A stretch of 46,620 bases of DNA from CAYLNH01 sp964384625. GTDB taxonomy: Bacteria; Verrucomicrobiota; Lentisphaeria; JABSQK01. Below, piece by piece: positions 23,001 through 30,541 of this stretch. How positions within the stretch are numbered: the stretch's first letter is position 1; each line of letters opens with the position of its first letter. The DNA lies in the NCBI GenBank assembly GCA_964384625.1, contig CAYLNH010000021.1:1-46620 (forward strand). The letters are read 5' to 3'. A model generated the notes under the pieces. It was not told the origin of the DNA. It saw only the letters and a program-made list of their open reading frames with translations, and did no database searches. A program made the translations under genes and the position numbers.

Positions 23001-24515
23001 CGGCGGCGAGTGATTTGCCAGCCAGGCGCCGGTGTGATCCGGCGTGCTCCAGGGCGGATTGCCGTTGGCGTACACCGGAAACTCGTAGATCGGTTCGATC
23101 TCCTTGCGCCACAACCCGCGGGCCCGATAGGTCCCGGGCTGAACAAACCTGGCGGGGATGTTGTAGAGCCCGTGGTTGGCTGCGTCGATGTCCCGACCCA
23201 AGTCATCTGTGCCGTCCCACCAGGCCGTGTTCTTGCCCGCCGGAAATGGGGTTTCGGAGACGAGATTGCGGATGCGTTTGCCGGTCTGGTCTTCGATCAC
23301 GAGCGTAACGTAGCCGGCCTCGGGCAACGTAAATGTAATGGGGATCGGCGGATGTGGGCCCGCGACCTTCGGGCGCTCCAGATCGGGCGCTTTCATTGCC
23401 GCGGCGCCGATGTTCCGGCAGGCGAGGATGTCGCCGAGCCAGACGCGGCGGCCGCCCATCGGCTTCTTCTTTACGTGGGGATGTCGGGCGGCCGTCTTAT
23501 CGGTAATACGAATCCGAATGGCCCGGGTTGTGACCGGCCGAGGAAATGGGAAGGAATTCGGCCAGAGCACCGTGGGATAGCCGATCTGGAAGCCGGATGC
23601 TGAATAGATCTGTTTCCACTGTTTGTCATCAGCGTCCCGTGGATGGAGGTCCTTCGGCCCGGTGTAGGCGAGCACGTCCATGGCGCCGAAACCCGTCTCC
23701 ACGCCGATCAGTCCGTTCAGCGTTACGGGCTTCGCCCAAACCAGCAGGAGCCACTCCGGGTTCTTGCGGGAAACGATTGGGCCCGATGCCGAACCGTTTC
23801 GCTGGAAGCCCCTGTTGTCCCAGGCATGCCAGCCTTCTGCACGGCTGTTGTTGATCCGGGCCGCGTGCCGGTTGTTGGATTTGCTCGAGGCAAGCGCGTA
23901 CGGCGCCAGGTTGATCAGTCGCTGTTTGAGGACCAGAGCCCCGCCGAGCCAACCGTTGTAACTGGAATCGGTTGCCTTTGCAACGTGCGTTACACGCAGG
24001 GCCCGTGTGGTCGTTCCGGCTGGAAAGACCCACAATGCCAGGCCCCCATGGGACGCCTGTGACGTCGTTACCTTGCCGCGCTCCAGGCGCTGTCCCGCCA
24101 GCCATTGCGCGTCTTCTCCCAGTTGTCCGGGGTACGCTGCAGTGGTCCTCAAGACGCTGACGGAGACATTGCCCCGGGTCAACACCGTGCCCACGGGAAC
24201 GGCCGCCTTGAAGCCGAAACGCACATGGCGCGGACCCGGTTTCTTGGTGCTGCAGAAGGTCAGGCCGCCGTGGCCGGTGGTCGTGCTTTGGGTCCACAAG
24301 ATCCAGGCCGGCCCGCGGTCAGAACCGCGTTCCGAGGGCTTCTTCTCGGTGCCGTCAAGCCAGACCTTGAAAGCGGCAGCATCAAGATTGTCCTTCATCA
24401 CCGGGGTCTTGAACTGCTTGCCGGGTTTCGGAAAATTGCCGGCAGCAAAGGACGCAAATGCAGTCAATGCCAGCAGCATGCTGCATTTCCAAAAGAACAG
24501 CGACGGTCGTACCAT
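20052..24515 (-). CDS. Giant secreted NHL-type beta-propeller protein with discoidin-like and C-terminal CBM9-like domains
   Basis: About 1487 residues. The start at 24515 is chosen because GGAG lies six bases upstream; two in-frame ATGs four and two codons earlier are less well placed. The signal peptide is MVRPSLFFWKCSMLLALTAF and following. Inferred order: beta-sandwich (35-200); discoidin-like domain (205-370); FlgD-type Ig-like domain (GYVTLVIEDQTGKRIRNLV, about 390-450); long NHL/SMP-30-like propeller with repeated DAxGxxYVSD-like blades (540-1180); and a C-terminal CBM9-like sandwich beginning LTVDGKLNDW. A Lys-rich linker KKKGKKAKK lies near 640. It likely binds or processes carbohydrate at the cell surface. 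Its paralogue is encoded just upstream at 24786-28934 with a REP-like unit between. Confidence 0.75.
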   Translation of the reverse strand: MVRPSLFFWKCSMLLALTAFASFAAGNFPKPGKQFKTPVMKDNLDAAAFKVWLDGTEKKPSERGSDRGPAWILWTQSTTTGHGGLTFCSTKKPGPRHVRFGFKAAVPVGTVLTRGNVSVSVLRTTAAYPGQLGEDAQWLAGQRLERGKVTTSQASHGGLALWVFPAGTTTRALRVTHVAKATDSSYNGWLGGALVLKQRLINLAPYALASSKSNNRHAARINNSRAEGWHAWDNRGFQRNGSASGPIVSRKNPEWLLLVWAKPVTLNGLIGVETGFGAMDVLAYTGPKDLHPRDADDKQWKQIYSASGFQIGYPTVLWPNSFPFPRPVTTRAIRIRITDKTAARHPHVKKKPMGGRRVWLGDILACRNIGAAAMKAPDLERPKVAGPHPPIPITFTLPEAGYVTLVIEDQTGKRIRNLVSETPFPAGKNTAWWDGTDDLGRDIDAANHGLYNIPARFVQPGTYRARGLWRKEIEPIYEFPVYANGNPPWSTPDHTGAWLANHSPPQAALFVPATHSPTGEPSVFLGCYVTEGPDGFAWVDLNGRKRGGIKRIGGIWTAAPFLARDTAPKASTNVSAYVASTWRTAKGADTFELRLNALNRVGPNSLKAKEVFKLVLNPKDARKADANGKKKGKKAKKPAPDSIGGLAAYNGLVACAMQKTNRILFINVAARKIVQAATVQDPRGMVYDASGRLFVLSGTKLLRANATAKPTSRLTIVTVISEGLEDPFGVALDAAGNIYVSDHGSSHQVKVFTPAGKLIRKIGRAGKPGVGLYDKLHMNNPAGIAIDARNQLWVAEHDPLPKRVSVWTTDGKFVRAFYGPGKYGGGGMLDKHHKERFYYADEAKGTLEFKLDWEKGKADLVAVLYRRTAKSLPMPFRAAAPEMALYRNGKRYFTNCFNTNPTSGHATAFIYIERDHVACPAAAIGLANQWGLLKTKPFLKLWPKGADPYGSLWRNDRINQALFIWGDASGDGKVQPDEVQLQHVPVRGITVMDDLSFCVAQTNGKAMRFRPTGFTNAGVPLYEYAKGEVIAEGVHGPKSSGGCQMLVDDSDESVLTLGVEPFSPYSVCGVKNGKAMWSYPNPWPGLHASHHAAKPDRPGQLIGVTRLLGSFIKPRNSEVGPIWAVNGNMGNFFLMTRDGLFVATVFKDSRQGRPWRMSVAKRGMSLKGVTLHDENFWPSISQTPDGTIYAVDGSHCSLVRLDGLDTLKRLAPMEVKVTPENLEASQQYVMEREALRQKTFGSGVLTGTIRRTALTVDGKLNDWNGASWVEIDRRGAGANFNSNAQPYNIRGTIAVHGDRLYAAWKTNEKKLLINSGEMSNALFKTGGALDLMLAADVSADAKRRTPVAGDLRLLVTMVKGKTKALLYRPVVPGTPADKKIPFSSPWRTIAFDQVLDVSDKVKLAGNKSGNFEISIPLRVLGLKPRAGMRMLGDIGILRGNGSETTARTYWSNKATGITADVPSEAMLVPHLWGTIEWKNEQESRLME

Positions 24516-24663
24516 GGTCATCTCCATGTTCGCTTTGCCGGTCGGCCCCCTTCCCCAAGACGGCCGGTTGGCTATTCGGTTGTGACGCGGCGTACCAACC
24601 TCGCGGCCAACGTCCTTTGTGATTCTCCTCCAGTCAGTTGATGCTCCAGGGAAGACGCTTCTG

Positions 24664-24755
24664 CAACGCCTTCAGCGTTGTTGTCGTTGCTGTCTGCCAC
24701 CTGGGGTAGGCCTGCGGCCAACCCCAGGCTACATTCTGTCACGCTTTCAGCGTGA
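24664..24755 (+). repeat. REP-like three-hairpin unit, copy 2
   Basis: CAACGC-CTTCA-GCGTTG (24664-24680), then CCTGGGGT paired with ACCCCAGG (24700-24707 and 24721-24728), then TCACGC-TTTCA-GCGTGA (24739-24755). It sits between the two giant propeller genes, 31 bp past the 3' end of the upstream one. It may protect the upstream message or partially terminate transcription. Confidence 0.85.
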
Positions 24756-24785
24756 GGATGGCAGCGATGGCAACCAGCCCCATTC

Positions 24786-27700
24786 TCACTTGCCGAATAT
24801 CAGCTCACCCCAGTTGCTGGGTTGGAGCTTCAGTTCAAATACTTCGTCGTCGACGAGACCGGTCTGTTGGTTGCTCCAGTAGGAGCGCCGGACCGTGTCG
24901 TTGCCGGCGGCATCGCCGTGCGTCGCGCCGAAGTCGCCGCGCAGAATCAAGCCGCCTTTGGGCGTCAGACCCAAAGCGCTCAGCGGGATGGCCGCCTCGA
25001 CCGTGTAGCGGTTGTTGCGGCCGTCGACGTTCACCTTGATGTCGGCATTATCGAGAACGACGACGCTGGCTACTTCAAAACGTGCCACCACGCCGGAAGA
25101 GAAGACTTTCGGATTCTTCTTCTCTTTTGCCACACGGCGATAAATCACGGCAGTCGGCTTGCCTTTGAGATTGCCGATGGACAAACGCAGGTCGCCGAGG
25201 CCGGAGGCCCTACGTTTCTCGTTTGCCTGAGGATCCGTGCCGATCTGGAAGTCCACCGTGTCGCCCCGCGCGTACATCATCTCCGGCAGCCCGGCGCCGT
25301 TGACCCACGGTGTCTTGTCGTTTACCTGCCAGGCCAGGTAAAGCTTGCGATCGTCATACGTCGCGGCGACCCGCAGCTTGGCGTCGGTCGTCTTGCCGAA
25401 ATCCAGAAGCCGTAGACCTTTGAAGTCGCGACCGATATTGCCGGTGAACTTCGGAGTCTTCTTCACAATCTCATACTGGAGATTGCCGATGGCTTTCTGC
25501 AGGAGCTGCTCCCGCAGTTTGGCCGCGGTCGCCACATCCTTGGCGGACATGCTGACCTGGCCGCCGTTCAGTCTCCTGATGCGGTCGAGACCGACCACCT
25601 TGACGTTCCAGTCGGCTGTCTTGCCGGCCTGAACATGGACCTGGCCGGATGTGGTCTGCGTCATCGAACCGCCGAAGTCTTCGCCGCCCAGGCCCGGGGG
25701 GACCTTGTCCATGACAGCACCGGGCCGCGCTTCCTTCGGCCACTCGATCTTGATGCGGTCGCCTTCGAACAGGCGGGTCAAGAAGAAACCGTCCTCCGTC
25801 AGCAAATACCATTCACCGACGTTGCTGTTGACGGCCCAGACGTTGCCGACGGTCGGGACGTTGGCGCAGCCGACCAGACCGAAGGCGCCGCGGATCAAGC
25901 CCGGCTCCGACGGCGGCGCACGATGTGAACCGTGAACGCCGAACCAGCCGTTCGGATAACACCACAGCAGTTTGCCGGTAGCCGTTTCGTAGCAGCGATA
26001 CTCGCCGTAGTGGTCGCGACCACCGGGATCTGTCGTGAGAACCTTCTTGCCGTCGAGCGACACCAGACTGTGTTGCAGCCCCTTCAACTGCGGCAGTATT
26101 TTGGCTTCATACAACGGCGCGCCGCATTTGGTGAAGTCCTGCACGCGGAGCTGGAGCGCCGGGCCGGCGACCACCTTGACCCGTGGTGGGCCTCGCCGCC
26201 GCGCCTCTTTCTTCATGTGCGTGGAGCCGTCAATCAGGGAAAGGTCAACATTGATGCTGGACGACCAGCCGTTGTAGCCAATCAGCCGGGGGCTGACGGG
26301 AAGTTTGGCGACTTCGTTGGGTTGCTGTTGCTGGTCATCATTGGCGTCGGACCAGACGCGCGGATTGCCTTCGTTGGAGCCGCCGTAGATGATCGCACGG
26401 AGTTCGAACGAACCGTCTTCGAGGCGCTCGTGAATCTCGATTTCGGCCTTGCGTTCGTATTTGTGGCGGACCGCAAACGTGGCGTATTCCCGGCCATTGC
26501 TGCCGATGCAGTAACGGGAGAATGTGTTGAAATCGCCGCGAATCGTATAAAGGCACTTGCCCATTCCGGTCTCCGGATCGAGTTGCCACTCGCAACCTTC
26601 GCCCAGCATCCGCAGGGGGTCCTTGGGATTGACCGCGCCGCCGCTGGCGCCGTAGTGTGCAGCCCCGAAGAACTCACGGACTAAGGCCCCGTCCTTTGTA
26701 TTCCAGACGCTGATGCGATTCGGGGTCTTGTCTCTTTCCATGACCCACAGTTGGCCTTTCTGATCGACACAGACACCGGCAATCGAATGCATACCCTCTG
26801 GATCGAAACGTCCGATCTGTGGGCGGCCGCCCCGTTTGCCGATCCGCTTCTGCAGTTTGCCGTCCGGAGTGTAGACCAACACCTGATTCTCCGGCGCGCC
26901 GGTACCGACGTAGATCTTGCCGGCCGCATCGGCAGACACCGACTTCGCGGCGGTGATGCTCTTCACCAATGTCTTTACGGACTTGGTCTTCGGGTTGAAC
27001 GCCAGGAGGTCCTTGCCGCCGGAGACGACGTAGACCAGTTCGTCACTGACGGCTTCCAGCGCGATTGGTGCCGGTACGTCCCAGGTTGCCTGGAGCTTGC
27101 CGGTGCCGGCGTCGATTGCCGCGACAAAGTTATTGCGGCGTGTGACAAACAGTCCGGGGTACCCCGCGAGGATCGTTTTGTAGTTGGCGCTGGCCAATTC
27201 GGAGGCGCTCAGTGTCTTGCCGTTCGGCTGCAGTGATGGGTCGTTAAGCAGACCGTTGAGCGGGTTCAGGATGGCGTTCAGGCGAACATGCTTCTGTTCA
27301 AGTTTGCCTTTGAGGAAGCCGTTAATACCGCGATGGAACTTGTTGGGAATCTGTTTCCAGATCTTGGCGGCCGGGCCTTTGCCGCTTTTGATCTGCGTGA
27401 TGAATGCCTTCCAGTCCTTGATGTCGGCCTGGGCGAATCTGACGCCGGCGAAGCCGAGGTAGATCTTGCCGTTCGCCGCATCCATGGAAGCCGCTTTGAC
27501 CGGCATTCCTTCCGGCTTGTTCCAGATGTTGTGGATGTAGAGCTCGGTTGCGTCGGAGCCCTCCCAGAACGTGTGGAAACCGCCTTTGAGATCGAGGCGG
27601 AAAATGAAGTCGCCGCCATAGAGGACGTAGACGGTCTTGTCGTCGATGGTCAGGTCGCGGGTCGCGCCGTAGCGGTAACGCTGGCGCCATTTCGGCCGGC

Positions 27701-28934
27701 CGTTCAGGTCGGTCGCGACAATTGCCTTACCGGCTTCGGCGCCGCTCCAGCCGAGGACCACGATCTTGTCTTGGGCCTCGCAGGAAATCGGATTGCCGTG
27801 GTCCCCGCCCCAGTTGGCGTTGGGCGTACTGTCCCACGGCGCAAAGCCGGCGCCGCTGGCCCAGCCGACCAGCCGCAGGCCGATGCCCGGATGGCGAATG
27901 CCTTCCCAGGTGTAGTTGCCGGCTGCAACCGGTTGGCCCGGCGTGCGATGTTTCCAGGTGGTCAATCCGTCCCACTTCACCGTGTGTTTGCCTTTGGCGC
28001 GAAAGTCCTGGGCCAGCAGTTGCCGCACAACCGTGCCGTCAGCGTCCTTGATGTTGAGTGAGACATAGCCGTCTTCCGGCATCTCGAAAAAGAGCTCTTT
28101 GAATCCCGGGAGGTCCTTGCTGGCGATCAACCCCGTCCAGTCAACCGTTGGGATGCCCTTCTGCATGGTGACCTTGAATTCACGGCCGTCGGCGAGACGC
28201 ACCGGTTGCGGTTCGATATTGCCCTTGGCCATGAACGTGCCCGGGCCAAACTGCTTGTACGCGCGGAACGCGAAGATGCGGTCCGGCTTAACGCCCGGGA
28301 AGAAACAGCACTTGGGGTTGACGCCCCAGTCCAGACGGCATTCGAACGTGATGCGGATGCGGCTGCCGGCTTTCAGCGTTTCGCCTTCCGGGCAGATGAG
28401 TTTCAGTGGCACGGAGAACTCCTGGACATAGCCTTTGCCGTCGTCGTCCTTGCGCAGCCTCTGCTTGCCGCCGACGGTGACTGCATTCTTGATACTGCCG
28501 CTCTTAAAGCCGCGGCCGTAGGTGATCTCGATGGCTGTCTTCTCGTCGCGGCCCTGCCAGCAGGTGAAGTGTGTGACTCTCTCGTTCGGTTTGCCGTAGT
28601 TTACAATCGTACGCGCCTGCAGACAGTCGTTGCGCCAGGCGTGATCGGCGCCGACGACGCCGTCATTGGCCATCGGGTTGGGATCACGGAAGCGGGCGAG
28701 GAAGTAGATGTTGTCGGCATCGTACATGACATGGTACCAGATGCTCATGTCATTGCGCAGTTGCTCAACCTGCTTACAGGAGAAGATGCCGCCGGACAGA
28801 TCCCAGTCGTCGAACTTGCCGTCGATGGTGACTTTGCCGGGCGTCGGCACAATCCGGATGCCGAGGTTTTCGGTTTCGGTCGCGCAGACGACCAGTGGGA
28901 ACAGGAGTACGAGGATGATTCTTCGCAGCATCAT
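24786..28934 (-). CDS. Giant secreted beta-propeller protein with N- and C-terminal CBM9-like domains
   Basis: About 1382 residues from 28934, where MMLRRIILVLLFPLVVCA forms a signal peptide. The preceding frame overlaps the regulator gene and is not used. Inferred order: CBM9-like sandwich beginning KVTIDGKFDDWD (about 30-245); FlgD-type Ig-like domain (GYVSLNIKDADGTVVRQLL, about 285-345); propeller (about 385-1090) with blades such as KIYVGTGAPENQVLVYTPDG; and a second CBM9-like domain from about 1180 (LRVAATYDDRKLYLAWQVND). It shares its layout with the 20052-24515 protein. It begins 25 bp after the GntR-type regulator gene stops, so that regulator probably controls it. It probably binds complex glycans. 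Confidence 0.78.
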   Translation of the reverse strand: MMLRRIILVLLFPLVVCATETENLGIRIVPTPGKVTIDGKFDDWDLSGGIFSCKQVEQLRNDMSIWYHVMYDADNIYFLARFRDPNPMANDGVVGADHAWRNDCLQARTIVNYGKPNERVTHFTCWQGRDEKTAIEITYGRGFKSGSIKNAVTVGGKQRLRKDDDGKGYVQEFSVPLKLICPEGETLKAGSRIRITFECRLDWGVNPKCCFFPGVKPDRIFAFRAYKQFGPGTFMAKGNIEPQPVRLADGREFKVTMQKGIPTVDWTGLIASKDLPGFKELFFEMPEDGYVSLNIKDADGTVVRQLLAQDFRAKGKHTVKWDGLTTWKHRTPGQPVAAGNYTWEGIRHPGIGLRLVGWASGAGFAPWDSTPNANWGGDHGNPISCEAQDKIVVLGWSGAEAGKAIVATDLNGRPKWRQRYRYGATRDLTIDDKTVYVLYGGDFIFRLDLKGGFHTFWEGSDATELYIHNIWNKPEGMPVKAASMDAANGKIYLGFAGVRFAQADIKDWKAFITQIKSGKGPAAKIWKQIPNKFHRGINGFLKGKLEQKHVRLNAILNPLNGLLNDPSLQPNGKTLSASELASANYKTILAGYPGLFVTRRNNFVAAIDAGTGKLQATWDVPAPIALEAVSDELVYVVSGGKDLLAFNPKTKSVKTLVKSITAAKSVSADAAGKIYVGTGAPENQVLVYTPDGKLQKRIGKRGGRPQIGRFDPEGMHSIAGVCVDQKGQLWVMERDKTPNRISVWNTKDGALVREFFGAAHYGASGGAVNPKDPLRMLGEGCEWQLDPETGMGKCLYTIRGDFNTFSRYCIGSNGREYATFAVRHKYERKAEIEIHERLEDGSFELRAIIYGGSNEGNPRVWSDANDDQQQQPNEVAKLPVSPRLIGYNGWSSSINVDLSLIDGSTHMKKEARRRGPPRVKVVAGPALQLRVQDFTKCGAPLYEAKILPQLKGLQHSLVSLDGKKVLTTDPGGRDHYGEYRCYETATGKLLWCYPNGWFGVHGSHRAPPSEPGLIRGAFGLVGCANVPTVGNVWAVNSNVGEWYLLTEDGFFLTRLFEGDRIKIEWPKEARPGAVMDKVPPGLGGEDFGGSMTQTTSGQVHVQAGKTADWNVKVVGLDRIRRLNGGQVSMSAKDVATAAKLREQLLQKAIGNLQYEIVKKTPKFTGNIGRDFKGLRLLDFGKTTDAKLRVAATYDDRKLYLAWQVNDKTPWVNGAGLPEMMYARGDTVDFQIGTDPQANEKRRASGLGDLRLSIGNLKGKPTAVIYRRVAKEKKNPKVFSSGVVARFEVASVVVLDNADIKVNVDGRNNRYTVEAAIPLSALGLTPKGGLILRGDFGATHGDAAGNDTVRRSYWSNQQTGLVDDEVFELKLQPSNWGELIFGK

Positions 28935-28959
28935 GGTTTGTCCATTTCTTGTTGTGTTG

Positions 28960-30018
28960 TTATCCTCTCGCGTCCATGTTCCCCAGAAAGGGCGCCAGAA
29001 CAGTTTTACTCTTGGGTTTGCCGCCTTGACGGGCGATGTCGATGTTATGCAGGCATGTCTCCAGAACTTCAGTGATGGAAAAACCAACGCGGCTAGCCGG
29101 CAAGTGTGACTTGGCCGGCCAGGGAAAATTGCAGTGGGCCATGATCAGAACGTCATCGGGCGCCCGCAAACCCATGTCTTTCAGAGCGCGGGTTGCCGGC
29201 TCCAGCAGGTTGTCGTCGGCAACCAGAAAGGCGTCCGGCCGGTTCTTGCCGTTGAACAACAGACTGGTCACCTGCCACGCCCACTCCGGATGTTCAATGC
29301 TGACGCCGACGATGTGCGTCGGATCCGGCGCCAGTCCGCGTGCTGCCAGAACGTCACGGAGTTCATCGATACGGGCCTCAGCCAGGCGCGCGTTCAGCAG
29401 CACGGCGACGCGCGTACGCTTTGCCTTGACGATCTCCTCCGCGACCAGTTCGAGAAACCCGATGTGATCCATATTCACCGCCGAAACATGCGGCTGGGGA
29501 TTGGTCATAATCGCTGTCCGCGGCACGCCGTCATCGGCCATTAGCGGTGTGCCTTCCGCAGCAAACGGCGCGGTGGCGAAAATCAATCCGGCGACCCGAT
29601 TCTGGCGCACGTCCTCCATTAACGCATCGTACTCGAGAAACCCGGCGCGGCCGGAAAAGCCGTCGCAGATGCGGATGCGGCGAGCCCCGGAAATCTTCTG
29701 CGCCTCGCGATACATGGCGTTGAGGAAACGGTTTGTCGGCTCCCCGGGCAGAAAGCGATCGGGAAAGAGCAACGCATAGTTGGTCAGATGCGGGGGATGT
29801 TCCGCCACGAAGGTGCCGCGGCGGCCTGCAGAGACGACAAAGCCTTCCTCCATCAGCCAGTTCAACGCCCGCTGCAGGGTATCGCTGGTGACGTGATAGA
29901 CGCGCTTCAGCTCGGTCCGGGTCGGCAGCCGTTCGCCCTCGGCATAGGCCCCGCCGACGATCTTCGTACGCAGATCGTCAGCGATACACTCAGCCTTTTT
30001 CTGATACGGAAAACCCAC
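28960..30018 (-). CDS. GntR-type winged-helix regulator with LacI-like sugar-binding domain
   Basis: 352 residues beginning with GTG at 30018; AAGGCGG lies about eight bases upstream. Residues 5-70 are a GntR winged helix (ADDLRTKIVGGAYAEGERLP then VTSDTLQRALNWLMEEGFV). The remaining 280 residues have the periplasmic-binding-protein fold of LacI-family sensors (RVAGLIFATAPFAAEGTP, DAFLVADDNLLEPATRAL). This is the AraR-like arrangement: repression relieved by a sugar. It heads a minus-strand operon with the giant propeller proteins, and a strong dyad at 30033-30062 upstream suggests autoregulation. The inducer is unknown. Confidence 0.9.
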   Translation of the reverse strand: MGFPYQKKAECIADDLRTKIVGGAYAEGERLPTRTELKRVYHVTSDTLQRALNWLMEEGFVVSAGRRGTFVAEHPPHLTNYALLFPDRFLPGEPTNRFLNAMYREAQKISGARRIRICDGFSGRAGFLEYDALMEDVRQNRVAGLIFATAPFAAEGTPLMADDGVPRTAIMTNPQPHVSAVNMDHIGFLELVAEEIVKAKRTRVAVLLNARLAEARIDELRDVLAARGLAPDPTHIVGVSIEHPEWAWQVTSLLFNGKNRPDAFLVADDNLLEPATRALKDMGLRAPDDVLIMAHCNFPWPAKSHLPASRVGFSITEVLETCLHNIDIARQGGKPKSKTVLAPFLGNMDARG

Positions 30019-30032
30019 GTTTGGCCGCCTTC

Positions 30033-30062
30033 TTTTTGATCCAAGTTAAACTGGATTAAAAA
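30033..30062. promoter_or_regulatory. Dyad operator candidate upstream of the GntR-type regulator
   Basis: TTTTTGATCCA (30033-30043) and TGGATTAAAAA (30052-30062) are inverted with one mismatch around an 8-bp centre. The site ends 15 bp before the regulator start and is AT-rich in a GC-rich setting, as expected for a promoter with an overlapping operator. Confidence 0.6.
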
Positions 30063-30063
30063 A

Positions 30064-30333
30064 ATGTCAAATGGGATTTGCGCTTTCCTGGAGAGGATCC
30101 ATCGCCCGCGGCACGCGGCCGTGGGGATCGGGAAACTCTTTGCACGCCGGCTGACGCGACGGGATTTCTTAGGTCGCCAGCCCGCCTGCCGTCGACTGGC
30201 CGAACCCGACACCCGGGTCCAGGAGGTGGCGCACGAATTGGGCTTTCATTCGCTCTCGTACTTCTCCACCTGGTTTCGCCGGCGCCAAGGCTGTTCTCCC
30301 CGCGACTACGCCAAAGCACCCGCGAGCCGGTAG
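30064..30333 (+). pseudogene. Remnant of an AraC-family regulator (C-terminal HTH only)
   Basis: The C-terminal half reads DTRVQEVAHELGFHSLSYFS followed by WFRRRQGCSPRDY, the unmistakable second helix-turn-helix of AraC/XylS proteins. The part before it (RLTRRDFLGRQ) only partly recalls the first HTH, and there is no ligand-binding domain. At about 89 residues, against about 280 for the family, it is 5'-truncated. The fragment starts right next to the operator of the divergent GntR-type gene, so the lost portion has been replaced by that promoter region. Nothing further is seen between 30334 and 30541. Confidence 0.75.
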
Positions 30334-30541
30334 CTTTGCAAGCATGTTTGTGAAGCTGTCGGGGATGTGAGGCACGGTGGGGTGGCGTTGCCTGATTAAG
30401 CAACTTGTTCACCCGTCAGACGAGCTGACGGGCGTCTTTTCCGGACCGGGACATCGCCCCACAACGAACGTCTGAGGCGGGATATCGTCGTTAACCCTGT
30501 TCGCAGCCCCTGAAGCCGGCGGGCTGGCCGGGGGCCGCGCT

